Part shown: piece after piece, positions 1 through 6,963 of the stretch
Layout of the letters: each line of letters starts with the position of its first letter
Position numbering within the stretch: the stretch's first letter is position 1
Assembly (NCBI GenBank): GCA_944388015.1
Contig: CALXHD010000003.1
Span: forward strand, 1 to 32,230
Direction: 5' to 3'
DNA length: 32,230 nucleotides
From: an uncultured Clostridia bacterium
GTDB taxonomy: Bacteria; Bacillota; Clostridia; TANB77; CAG-508
Notes under the pieces: model-generated
The model's database searches: none
Told to the model about the DNA's origin: nothing
Seen by the model: the letters and a program-made list of their open reading frames with translations, nothing else
Translations under genes and position numbers: made by a program

Positions 1-8
1 TTACCTCC
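1..8 (-). promoter_or_regulatory. Probable ribosome binding site of a gene lying left of the window
   Basis: Read on the minus strand, the first eight bases are GGAGGTAA, the same Shine-Dalgarno form used by genes in this window. The start codon would fall just outside the left edge, so the gene cannot be identified. A chance match is possible. Confidence 0.35.
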
Positions 9-100
9 AAAAATTATTTATAGTATTATTATACTATCTTTTATAAAAAAAATCTATACAGTTCTGAAAAAATTTTAGCCTACACCTGCGAGACAAATTA

Positions 101-259
101 CTATTTTATTTTATTATATTCTAAACATTTTTCTTCCAATAATTTAAAATTACAACATCTTAATTTCATATTATCTGGTAGTTTTCCGCTATTATATAAT
201 TGTCTCAAATAATCACAATAATCTGAATCGACTCTGACTATCTCTAAATTTAGTATCAT
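101..259 (-). pseudogene. ToxN/AbiQ type III toxin remnant, internally deleted (52 codons)
   Basis: A 52-codon minus-strand frame opens with ATG seven bases after a perfect AGGAGG, so its translation start is intact. The first 17 residues (LEIVRVDSDYCDYLR) resemble the N-terminus of ToxN/AbiQ endoribonucleases. The rest (containing CCNFKLLEEKCLEY) resembles the extreme C-terminus of the same family, where a CNFxLLEEK motif is typical. ToxN proteins are usually around 170 residues, so about 120 central residues, including the catalytic core, appear to be missing in frame. No antitoxin-RNA tandem repeats are visible upstream (260-323). The family assignment is from memory of ToxN. An unrelated small protein is the alternative. 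Confidence 0.5.
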
Positions 260-323
260 TATATCTTCCTCCTTAAATTTAGTCTATTATATATTATTTT
301 TTATAAAATTTTCAAAATACCAA

Positions 324-649
324 TTATAAATCTTTTAATTTGTCCACATCTTCTCCTAAAGTAATATCCAAGTTATTAATTATTTTATCAATGTTCCAAT
401 CCCACCATTTGATTTTTAGTAAAGTATTAATCTCGTCATCTGAAAATCTTTTCCTAATTTCTTTAATGTCTTAGACATGCCCAACACTCCACCTGCATAC
501 AATCCACCTAGATAAATAATGCTATCATAATTATTTATTTGATTAATTTCTCCATAAGGAATTGATTTTATATTAGTTCTTCTTGATAGTTCTTCAGCAT
601 ATTGTTTTGTTGTTCCATAATGAGAACCATATATTATAATATTACTCAT
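324..649 (-). pseudogene. Deletion fusion: flavodoxin N-terminus joined out of frame to a CatB-type acetyltransferase C-terminus
   Basis: The 5' part starts at the ATG at 649, five bases after GGAGG. It encodes a flavodoxin-like N-terminus (MSNIIIYGSHYGTTKQYAEE, the FMN phosphate-binding loop region) and a YLGGLYAGGVLGMSKTLKK segment. From about 460 downward the protein similarity moves to another frame, which encodes RKRFSDDEINTLLKIKWWDW and ends at 324. That KRFSD...KWWDW tail is characteristic of CatB/Vat xenobiotic acetyltransferases of the left-handed beta-helix family. In the flavodoxin frame translation ends at 416 after a short scrambled tail. Neither enzyme is complete, so the locus looks like two neighbouring genes fused by a deletion. 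It lies 67 bases downstream of the thioesterase gene, probably in the same transcript. Confidence 0.7.
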
Positions 650-716
650 AATTACCTCCATAGTTTATATTTAAGCAATCATTATTTTATCTGATAGCTA
701 ATTTAATTCTTAATAT

Positions 717-1139
717 TTAATTTTTCTTTAATATTAAATCTTGAAATTTGTCACTAAATTCTTTAGCATACTTTTTTAGATTTACAGGCCTTAAATCCTT
801 GTTTGTAAAACAATGTTTAGTTTCTGCAATAATAACAGTTTTCCCCGTTTTTTTATCTTTTACATCATATTGTATTGTCATTCTTACACCTGTATATTCC
901 ATTACAGAAGGTTTTATTGTTATTATATCATCAAATGTCACATGATTCTTATATTCACAATAAACCCCGATTACTGGAATTGTTACACCATTTTCCTCTA
1001 ATACAGAAAATGGCATTCCTATACTTTCTAGCCAAGCACACCTAGCTTCTTCCATATATCTGATATAGTTTGAGTGATGTACAACACCCATTTTATCAGT
1101 TTCATAATAGTTTATTTTTCTTTCAAAAATAAAGTCCAT
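717..1139 (-). CDS. YbgC/FadM-type acyl-CoA thioesterase (hot-dog fold)
   Basis: This 140-residue protein is full length for the YbgC/4-hydroxybenzoyl-CoA thioesterase family. The family's signature lies near the N-terminus as YYETDKMGVVHHSNYIRYME, with the catalytic Asp (D15) in the TDKMG segment and conserved His and Tyr behind it. Such enzymes hydrolyse acyl-CoA thioesters in the cytoplasm, and the exact acyl substrate cannot be read from sequence. The ATG follows AAGGAGG by seven bases, and a good sigma-A promoter lies at 1182-1211. It is the first gene of a short minus-strand unit whose following gene is the flavodoxin/CatB remnant. The protein itself shows no damage. Confidence 0.88.
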   Translation of the reverse strand: MDFIFERKINYYETDKMGVVHHSNYIRYMEEARCAWLESIGMPFSVLEENGVTIPVIGVYCEYKNHVTFDDIITIKPSVMEYTGVRMTIQYDVKDKKTGKTVIIAETKHCFTNKDLRPVNLKKYAKEFSDKFQDLILKKN

Positions 1140-1181
1140 AAGTATTCCTCCTTTTTCTAATGTTCTAGTTCTTACATATAA

Positions 1182-1211
1182 AGTATACTATAATCACAAT
1201 TATTCAGTCAA
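1182..1211 (-). promoter_or_regulatory. Sigma-A promoter of the thioesterase gene
   Basis: On the minus strand TTGACT (1206-1211) and TATACT (1182-1187) are separated by 18 bases and lie about 45 bases upstream of the thioesterase ATG. Confidence 0.65.
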
Positions 1212-1246
1212 CAAACATTCTTTATTAATAAATGATATTTCTCTAA

Positions 1247-1354
1247 GATTACTATTTTTACTTAAATTACATAGCAAAACATTACAATAAGATACAAAAA
1301 GAACCAGATGAAGCAATAAATAGCTTCATCCAACAGGCTTTAGAAAAAGAATGA
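1247..1354 (+). pseudogene. Possible ribbon-helix-helix or antitoxin C-terminal remnant
   Basis: An open stretch with no start codon ends at TGA 1352-1354 and reads ...YNKIQKEPDEAINSFIQQALEKE. The IQKE...INxFIxxALEKE pattern resembles the second helix of small ribbon-helix-helix repressors and antitoxins. Stops precede it in frame and no ribosome binding site is seen, so if real it is a dead fragment. A stem-loop at 1372-1406 follows, as expected for a former gene end. The identification is weak. Confidence 0.2.
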
Positions 1355-1371
1355 ATGCCTTAGTACCAGTG

Positions 1372-1406
1372 GTCCTTGGAAAGAGATCTCTTCTCTTTCT
1401 AAGGAC
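1372..1406 (+). terminator. Stem-loop, probable rho-independent terminator
   Basis: GTCCTTGGAAAGAG (1372-1385) pairs with CTCTTTCTAAGGAC (1393-1406) over 14 pairs including one G-T wobble, with a 7-base loop and TATTT afterwards. It lies just before the recombinase promoter and would insulate that gene from upstream transcription. Confidence 0.5.
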
Positions 1407-1423
1407 TATTTAAATCATCTTGT

Positions 1424-1452
1424 TTGACAAACTAATTTTCATATAATATAAT
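1424..1452 (+). promoter_or_regulatory. Consensus sigma-A promoter of the recombinase gene
   Basis: TTGACA (1424-1429) and TATAAT (1447-1452) are both exact consensus hexamers separated by 17 bases. The -10 ends 31 bases before the start codon, so the gene should be well and constitutively transcribed. Confidence 0.8.
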
Positions 1453-1483
1453 TTAATTAAAACAAAAGAAAGAATGTGATAAA

Positions 1484-2467
1484 ATGATTGATTACGCAAA
1501 TAATCCTGATTATTTAAATTCATTTTTAAATTATAGTACAACAATACTTAATAAATCACCCAATAGTATAAAAGAATATAATTATGACTTAAACATGTTT
1601 TTAAAATATATAAAGATTCATTTTAAATTAACAAATGAACATGATTTTTCTAGAATTGAAATAAAAGACATAAGCTTAGATATAATAAAAAAAATAAAAT
1701 TAGAAGACATACACTCTTTTATAAGTTACTTAGCAATTGAGCAAAAAAGCAAACCTGCAACACGTGCACGTAAAGTTTCTACAATTAGAATATTCTTTAA
1801 ATATCTAACACAAAAAGCTCATTTAATAGACAAAAATCCGGCTGAATTTTTAGAAACTCCTAAGCTTGACAAAAGACTTCCTAAATATTTGAATCTAGAT
1901 GATAGTAAAAGACTATTACAAGCCACAAATAATACAGATAATAGAAATCATGAAAGAGATTACGCTATAATTACACTATTTCTTAATTGTGGTCTACGTT
2001 TATCTGAATTAGTTGGAATAAATATTGCGGATATAGATTTTAATGAAAATAAATTAACCGTTATAGGTAAAGGAAATAAAGAGCGTACCATTTACCTAAA
2101 CAATGCTTGTATTCACGCTTTAAATGATTATTTAGCTGTAAAACCAAAAGAAGGTATAAAACATGATAAATTAAACTCAGAAAAAGCTTTATTTCTAAGT
2201 GAAAGAAAAGAAAGAATTAGCAGGAGAACTGTTCAACATATTGTATATACAAAATTATTATCAGCAGGTTTAGATCCTTCTAAATATTCTACACACAAAT
2301 TACGCCACACAGCTGCTACATTGATGTATCAGTATGGAGAGGTTGATATCAGAGCACTTCAAGTTTTGCTTGGACATGAAAGCATTGCCACAACCGAAAT
2401 ATACACACATGTAGATAATGAACAAGTTAGAAATGCCATTGAAAAAAACCCTCTATCAAATATGTAA
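1484..2467 (+). CDS. Tyrosine site-specific recombinase, XerC/XerD type
   Basis: The 327-residue protein has the two-domain layout of Xer recombinases. An N-terminal SAM-like core-binding domain (about 5-115) contains the ARKVSTIRIFFKYL segment, and the catalytic domain spans about 130-320. All catalytic residues are visible: R172 (CGLRLSEL), K196 (GKGNKER), H271 and R274 (THKLRHT), H298 (LLGHES) and the nucleophile Y307 (EIYTHV). The length and the AEFLETPKLDKRLPKYL linker suit a chromosomal Xer protein that resolves chromosome dimers at dif better than a phage integrase. It has its own consensus promoter and a terminator, so it is a single-gene unit. The ribosome binding site is weak (GAAAGAATG). 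Whether it is XerC, XerD or a paralogue cannot be decided here. Confidence 0.87.
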   Translation: MIDYANNPDYLNSFLNYSTTILNKSPNSIKEYNYDLNMFLKYIKIHFKLTNEHDFSRIEIKDISLDIIKKIKLEDIHSFISYLAIEQKSKPATRARKVSTIRIFFKYLTQKAHLIDKNPAEFLETPKLDKRLPKYLNLDDSKRLLQATNNTDNRNHERDYAIITLFLNCGLRLSELVGINIADIDFNENKLTVIGKGNKERTIYLNNACIHALNDYLAVKPKEGIKHDKLNSEKALFLSERKERISRRTVQHIVYTKLLSAGLDPSKYSTHKLRHTAATLMYQYGEVDIRALQVLLGHESIATTEIYTHVDNEQVRNAIEKNPLSNM

Positions 2468-2543
2468 ATTAGCCATTTAAAAATTGTGTACAAAGATTGC
2501 TATTAAATGTAAAATATCCAAATTTGCATATAACAGAGCAAAA

Positions 2544-2584
2544 GCAGACTTTAATGTTTTCCTATTAAAAACATTAAAGTCCGC
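2544..2584. terminator. Bidirectional terminator hairpin between convergent genes
   Basis: GCAGACTTTAATGTTTT (2544-2560) pairs with 2567-2584 (AAAACATTAAAGTCCGC at its core) over 17 positions with one mismatch. It sits between the convergent ends of the recombinase gene and the CmpB-family gene. Confidence 0.7.
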
Positions 2585-2605
2585 ATTTCTAATTGTACAC
2601 CCATT

Positions 2606-3418
2606 TTATTTTTCATGTATTCTTAAATAATATGGTTGTATATCTAAGAAACTATCCATATAAACAATATTTCCGTCAACATCTTTTACCTTTAAATTCG
2701 GAAAAGTTTTTATCATTTTGCGATCACCCCAAAATTGATATATAAATTTTGATAACCATTCATTTTCTTCATAAATGGCTACATACTGCTTATCAACAAC
2801 TTCTTTATTATTTACATTTATATTATTATTGTGTATCATTCTAATTAAAAAGAAATCTATTGCAAATCCAGTTGCAACACAATCTAGAAATAATAAAATA
2901 ATTACTGTTAAAGTAAGTCGTTTTAAATTTTTTATATTTATCTTAGATTTAATCCAATTAATCAATCTATCTATTTTTGGATTTACAGATGCAATTAAGT
3001 AAATTGCTAAAAATCCCCAAAATATAGAAAAATATACACAAACTCTTCCATCTATATTTAATGGTCTATCTGAATAATCCCACCATTTAACACCTAATAT
3101 TAATTCTCCTATTAGACTAACGAAATACTCTATAACAGATCCTATTATAAATCCACCAAAAAATAATGCATTATATTTTTTTTGGTATTTGTGTAAAAAA
3201 ATAATCATAATTACAGCCCCTAAGCCATATATGCCACAAAAAGGACCATATAAAAAACTTTGTCTACTTTCCCAAACACCTTTTGTAACTATTCCAAATA
3301 TTGTTTCAATTATATAACCTAAAACACTATAAATAATAAAATATGCTAAAATTCTCCATATAGATATCCCCATAATTGTAAAAGATCTTTTTTTAGGACT
3401 ATTACTTATGTTTTCCAT
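2606..3418 (-). CDS. CmpB-family (former DUF1113) multi-spanning membrane protein
   Basis: About 270 residues. The N-terminal two thirds match the Pfam family called putative ABC-transporter type IV (ABC_trans_CmpB, PF06541). Its hallmarks are a first helix with SVLGYIIETIFG, then SFLYGPFCGIYGLGA, GSVIEYFVSLIGELILGVKWWDYS and a further transmembrane segment. I count about five membrane helices, then a soluble C-terminal tail of about 70 residues. The name suggests transport, but function is not established. ATG 3418 is preferred because GGGGG lies eight bases upstream. An in-frame ATG at 3433 has no ribosome binding site. A sigma-A promoter lies at 3493-3520, back to back with that of spoVFB. 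Confidence 0.8.
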   Translation of the reverse strand: MENISNSPKKRSFTIMGISIWRILAYFIIYSVLGYIIETIFGIVTKGVWESRQSFLYGPFCGIYGLGAVIMIIFLHKYQKKYNALFFGGFIIGSVIEYFVSLIGELILGVKWWDYSDRPLNIDGRVCVYFSIFWGFLAIYLIASVNPKIDRLINWIKSKINIKNLKRLTLTVIILLFLDCVATGFAIDFFLIRMIHNNNINVNNKEVVDKQYVAIYEENEWLSKFIYQFWGDRKMIKTFPNLKVKDVDGNIVYMDSFLDIQPYYLRIHEK

Positions 3419-3492
3419 TTGATAAACCCCCATTGCTTAAATTCTAAAAATTAATAAAAATCTAATTCTAATTTTTTTAAAATTATTAAGTA

Positions 3493-3520
3493 TTTTATCA
3501 TATTTATAAAATATGTCAAG
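3493..3520 (-). promoter_or_regulatory. Sigma-A promoter of the CmpB-family gene
   Basis: On the minus strand TTGACA (3515-3520) is followed after 16 bases by TAAAAT (3493-3498), about 75 bases upstream of the start codon. Confidence 0.6.
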
Positions 3521-3523
3521 TTA

Positions 3524-3550
3524 CATTTTCGACATTTTTTTCATATCATA
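3524..3550 (+). promoter_or_regulatory. Candidate sigma-K (late mother-cell) promoter of spoVFB
   Basis: AC (3524-3525, context TACA) is followed after 16 bases by CATATCATA (3542-3550), an exact match to the sigma-K -10 form CATAnnnTA. No sigma-A -35 is evident on this strand. The spoVF genes of Bacillus subtilis are known to be transcribed by sigma-K, so the match fits the gene it precedes. Confidence 0.5.
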
Positions 3551-3601
3551 TTATATAGCTATTACTTGAAAGTACATCATTGACATAAGGAGGTAATTAA
3601 T

Positions 3602-4180
3602 GTGAATTTTAAAAATATAAAAATCGGATATATATTTACAGGGTCTTTTTGTACATTTAGTAAATCAATTTCAAAGATGAAAGATTTAATTAAACTTGGT
3701 GCAGATATTATCCCCATAATGTCTTTTAATAGTTACAAATTAAACACAAGGTTTGGAAAAGCTGAAGACTTTATAAAAGATATTGAAATTGCCACAGGAA
3801 ATAATATAATACACACAATAGCAGGAGCAGAACCAATTGGTCCTAAAAAATTAACAGATGTAATGGTAGTTTGTCCATGTACAGGAAATACAATATCAAA
3901 ACTAGCAAATGACATTATAGACACACCTGCTACTATGGCAGTAAAATCTCATCTTAGAAATAACCTTCCAGTAATTATTGCTGTATCTACAAATAATGCA
4001 TTAAGTTCAAATGCCGAAAATATAGGTAAATTACTAAATAGAAAAAATTATTATTTTGTACCTTTTAAACAGGATAATCCCATAACAAAACCACGTTCTA
4101 TTGTTGCAGATTTTGATATGCTAGAAAAAACTATAGAATCTGCATTAAATAACGAACAAATAAGTCCAATACTATGTTAG
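3602..4180 (+). CDS. spoVFB: Dipicolinate synthase subunit B
   Basis: This 192-residue protein matches SpoVFB/DpaB over its length, with a flavoprotein-like Rossmann fold. It starts with KIGYIFTGSFCTFSKSI, has the conserved VVCPCTGNTISKLANDI and TPATMAVKSHLRN segments, and ends with the VPFxQDNPxxKP motif. With subunit A it makes dipicolinic acid from a lysine-pathway intermediate in the mother cell during spore maturation. The usual partner spoVFA is not adjacent on the upstream side, where a divergent gene lies, and no subunit A follows. The start is GTG 3602, eight bases after AAGGAGG. An ATG at 3600 overlaps it but is followed at once by TGA. The gene indicates that the organism, or its recent ancestor, forms endospores. 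Confidence 0.9.
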   Translation: MNFKNIKIGYIFTGSFCTFSKSISKMKDLIKLGADIIPIMSFNSYKLNTRFGKAEDFIKDIEIATGNNIIHTIAGAEPIGPKKLTDVMVVCPCTGNTISKLANDIIDTPATMAVKSHLRNNLPVIIAVSTNNALSSNAENIGKLLNRKNYYFVPFKQDNPITKPRSIVADFDMLEKTIESALNNEQISPILC

Positions 4181-4216
4181 AATAATTGATTGATGTTATA
4201 GGAAAAGAACACATTA

Positions 4217-4263
4217 GAAAGCCTTAAAACTTATGATAACTTTAACTTTTTTCTTTGGCTTTC
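4217..4263 (+). terminator. Weak stem-loop downstream of spoVFB
   Basis: GAAAGCC (4217-4223) and GGCTTTC (4257-4263) are perfect 7-base inverted repeats around an AT-rich interior containing a T-rich stretch. It is a possible but atypical terminator because the loop is long. Confidence 0.3.
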
Positions 4264-4298
4264 CGATAATTCGTTCATACGCCGATTATACAACAATA

Positions 4299-4342
4299 AA
4301 ATGACATGGATTAAATTTAAAAATCTTTAATTCATGCCATTT
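4299..4342 (-). terminator. Terminator of the rhamnose/ROK operon
   Basis: AAATGACATGGATTAAA (4299-4315) and TTTAATTCATGCCATTT (4326-4342) form a 17-position stem with one mismatch and one wobble. It lies ten bases after the ROK kinase stop codon and is followed on the minus strand by TATTG. Confidence 0.5.
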
Positions 4343-4351
4343 ATATTAAAT

Positions 4352-5224
4352 CTAGTAACATGTAGCACCTATAATACCAGCATCGTTTTTTAACTCTCCC
4401 ATTTTCAATATAGGCATTTTTGTTTTGTGTAATAATAAGTTATTATTGGCTATTGTTTCCTTAATTTTATCAATAAAAATATCATCATAATATGAAAAAC
4501 TTCCTCCAAACCCAATAACTTCAGGTAAATCAATATCTATAATATTAGTTAAACCAATACAAAAATTATATATATAATTATCAAGTATCTTACTAATTTC
4601 TTTATCTTGTTTATTTAATAATAAATATTCATGCAATTGCTTTCCATCAATATCAGTAACATTTAAATATTCTTTTATCTTATCTCTTAAGACCTTAATA
4701 GAAGCATATGTTTCAAAACATCCTTTTTTTCCACATTTACACTGCTTTCCATTTTTTTCTATTACCATATGTCCATAACCAGCTCTATATATATTACCAT
4801 CTAGATATCGTATTCCTCCAATTCCTGTTCCTATTATTAAGAAAATAGAATTGTTATCATATCCTTTTAAACAGCCATACTCTTTTTCAGCTCGTCCAGC
4901 ACAAAAGCTATCTTTATTAACAGTTACTGGAATATTAAAACAAGGCTCTAAAATTTCTCTAAAATCAATATTTTTAAGTCCTAAATTAGGAGAATATAAC
5001 AAAACATTATCTCGTATAGTTCCAGCAATAGAAATTCCTATTTTCTCTATTTTATAATCTTGCAAAATATCTGTAATAGTATCTTTCATAAAGTTTTCGA
5101 GATTTTTAAATAAATTCATTTTGAAGTCTTGATTATATACTTTTTCCTTTTGCAAAATAATATTACTTTTTTCGACAACAGCAATAGCAATATGGCTTCC
5201 ACCAATATCAATACCTATATTCAT
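4352..5224 (-). CDS. ROK-family sugar kinase (glucokinase-like)
   Basis: The 290-residue protein has the ROK layout. The N-terminal phosphate loop is DIGGSH (6-11), the catalytic Asp is D105 in NKDSFCAGRAE, a second phosphate loop GTGIGG is at 132-137, and the ROK zinc site comprises H152 with C162, C164 and C169 (CKCGKKGCFE). ROK kinases phosphorylate glucose or related hexoses in the cytoplasm. Here the product could feed glucose-1-phosphate to RfbA, which is inference from position. It is the last gene of the rhamnose operon, 56 bases after rfbB, with AAGGA seven bases from ATG. One oddity is that the usual E-x-G-H motif before the zinc His reads G-Y-G-H, so the sugar-contacting Glu seems absent. 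Substrate preference may therefore differ from glucokinase. Confidence 0.85.
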   Translation of the reverse strand: MNIGIDIGGSHIAIAVVEKSNIILQKEKVYNQDFKMNLFKNLENFMKDTITDILQDYKIEKIGISIAGTIRDNVLLYSPNLGLKNIDFREILEPCFNIPVTVNKDSFCAGRAEKEYGCLKGYDNNSIFLIIGTGIGGIRYLDGNIYRAGYGHMVIEKNGKQCKCGKKGCFETYASIKVLRDKIKEYLNVTDIDGKQLHEYLLLNKQDKEISKILDNYIYNFCIGLTNIIDIDLPEVIGFGGSFSYYDDIFIDKIKETIANNNLLLHKTKMPILKMGELKNDAGIIGATCY

Positions 5225-5280
5225 ACTACCATCCTTTTATAGATTATGATTTTTAATATCCTATCCAAAATAATTCAATT

Positions 5281-6249
5281 TTATTCTAACCATTTAGGAT
5301 TAGCTAAATACCAATCTATTGTTTTTATTATTCCGTCTTCAAACTTTGTATGAGGTTCCCAATTTAATTCTGTTTTAATTTTTGTAGGATCTATTGCATA
5401 ACGATAATCATGTCCTTTTCTATCTTCTACAAATTCAATTAAATCTTCTGACTTTCCTAAATGTTTTAATATTAATTTTACAATATCTATATTTCTCTTT
5501 TCATTATGTCCACCTATATTATATCTTTCACCTGATATACCATTATGGAATACAATATCAATTGCTTCACAATGGTCTTCTACATAAAGCCAATCTCTAA
5601 TATTTTTTCCTGTACCATATACTGGTAGTTTTTCATCTTTCAATGCTAATTTAATCATATGCGGTATAAGTTTTTCGTTATGTTGGTATGGTCCATAATT
5701 ATTTGAACAATTTGTTACATTTATATTCATTTTATATGTCTCTTTATATGCAAATGCTATTAAATCAGAACTTGCTTTTGATGCTGAATATGGGCTACTT
5801 GGTTTAATAGGTGATTTTTCTGTGAAATACCCATCATCTTTTAATGAACCATATACTTCATCAGTAGAAATATGAACAAATTTATTTTTACTTCCTTCTC
5901 CCCACATATTTTTTGCAACTTCTAATAAAGTATGTGTTCCGATTACATTTGTATGTGTAAAAATAAATGGATTTTTTATACTATTATCTACATGTGATTC
6001 TGCTGCAAAATGGATAACTCCATTAATATCATGTTTTTTAAATAAATTTAGCACAAAGTCATAATCACATATATCACCTTTTACAAATGTTATTTTATCA
6101 ATTACCTTATTTAAGTTATCCATATTTCCTGCATATGTTAATTTATCTAATACAACAACATGATAATTTGGATGTTTATTTACAAAATATTCTGCAAAAT
6201 TTGCTCCAATAAATCCTGCTGCGCCAGTTACTAATATATTATTATTCAT
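5281..6249 (-). CDS. rfbB: dTDP-glucose 4,6-dehydratase
   Basis: The 322-residue protein is an extended SDR enzyme matching RfbB/RmlB at full length. The NAD-binding GAAGFIGANF is near residue 9, the catalytic trio T129-D130-E131 lies in STDEVYG, and Y154 and K158 form YSASK. NNYGPYQHNEKLIP and DWLYVEDHCEAI are typical of RmlB. It converts dTDP-D-glucose to dTDP-4-keto-6-deoxy-D-glucose, the second step of dTDP-L-rhamnose synthesis. The ATG follows AGGGAGA at good spacing. It lies 46 bases downstream of rfbC, in the order rfbD, rfbA, rfbC, rfbB, kinase along the transcript. No damage is seen. Confidence 0.95.
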   Translation of the reverse strand: MNNNILVTGAAGFIGANFAEYFVNKHPNYHVVVLDKLTYAGNMDNLNKVIDKITFVKGDICDYDFVLNLFKKHDINGVIHFAAESHVDNSIKNPFIFTHTNVIGTHTLLEVAKNMWGEGSKNKFVHISTDEVYGSLKDDGYFTEKSPIKPSSPYSASKASSDLIAFAYKETYKMNINVTNCSNNYGPYQHNEKLIPHMIKLALKDEKLPVYGTGKNIRDWLYVEDHCEAIDIVFHNGISGERYNIGGHNEKRNIDIVKLILKHLGKSEDLIEFVEDRKGHDYRYAIDPTKIKTELNWEPHTKFEDGIIKTIDWYLANPKWLE

Positions 6250-6295
6250 CTTCTATTCTCCCTTACATTATTTTAGTGTTAATATATTCTAATTT

Positions 6296-6877
6296 TTATT
6301 TTAGATTTCTAAATAAATCTGTTTGTTTTAATTCTTTTAATGATGGCCATTTTGAATCTTTCTCTGATGTTAGCAAATCTTCTACTTTTATGTCTCCCAT
6401 AGGCCAATCTATTCCAACATCAGGATCATTCCAAGCTAGACCTCCTTCTGCACTAGGATTATATAAATCATCACATTTATATGTAAATTCTGCTTCATCT
6501 GATAAAACTAAAAAACCATGTGCAAATCCTTTTGGAATCATAAACATTTTTTTATTCTCATCTGAAAGTATTACACCTTCCCATTTTCCATATGTCTTAC
6601 TACCTGGTCTTAAATCTACTGCTACATCAAATACTTCACCCTTTATACATCTAACTAATTTTGCTTGAGTATTTTCTTTTTGAAAATGTAATCCTCTTAA
6701 AACTCCCTTTGAAGATTTAGATTGATTATCTTGGACAAAATCATAATTTAATCCAATTTCTTCAAAATCACCTTTGTTATATGTCTCCATAAAATATCCT
6801 CTATTATCTCCAAATACTGTTGGTTCAATTATATATACACCATCTATTGAAGTTTCTATTTTTTTAAACTTTCCCAT
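6296..6877 (-). CDS. rfbC: dTDP-4-dehydrorhamnose 3,5-epimerase
   Basis: Starting at ATG 6877 the protein is 193 residues, a cupin-fold RmlC enzyme. The conserved start FKKIETSIDGVYIIEPTVF, the base H64 in LRGLHFQ, the VDLRPGSKTYGKW block and Y133 in FTYKCDDLY are all present. It epimerises C3 and C5 of dTDP-4-keto-6-deoxyglucose, the third step to dTDP-L-rhamnose. The frame is open up to 6919, but MGKF is the family's usual N-terminus and AAAGGA lies about 12 bases before it. The earlier in-frame ATG at 6889 abuts the ribosome binding site and is less likely. Confidence 0.93.
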   Translation of the reverse strand: MGKFKKIETSIDGVYIIEPTVFGDNRGYFMETYNKGDFEEIGLNYDFVQDNQSKSSKGVLRGLHFQKENTQAKLVRCIKGEVFDVAVDLRPGSKTYGKWEGVILSDENKKMFMIPKGFAHGFLVLSDEAEFTYKCDDLYNPSAEGGLAWNDPDVGIDWPMGDIKVEDLLTSEKDSKWPSLKELKQTDLFRNLK

Positions 6878-6963
6878 TCTTACTACCATTCCTTTCTTTT
6901 GTTTACAAATTTTATACATTTATTAAATATCAAAATAAGTTTACTATTTTTAATCTTTTTTCC

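Noticed and set aside
748-1001. Plus-strand open frames opposite the thioesterase gene, and similar frames opposite the other minus-strand genes
   Set aside because: They lack ribosome binding sites and family similarity, and are antisense shadows of clearly conserved genes.
1484-2467. Phage or island integrase
   Set aside because: No phage genes, tRNA attachment target or direct-repeat att sites are visible, and the protein has the size and layout of chromosomal Xer recombinases.
3600-3602. ATG at 3600 as the spoVFB start
   Set aside because: It is followed immediately by TGA and is out of frame. GTG 3602 is in frame with correct spacing from AAGGAGG.
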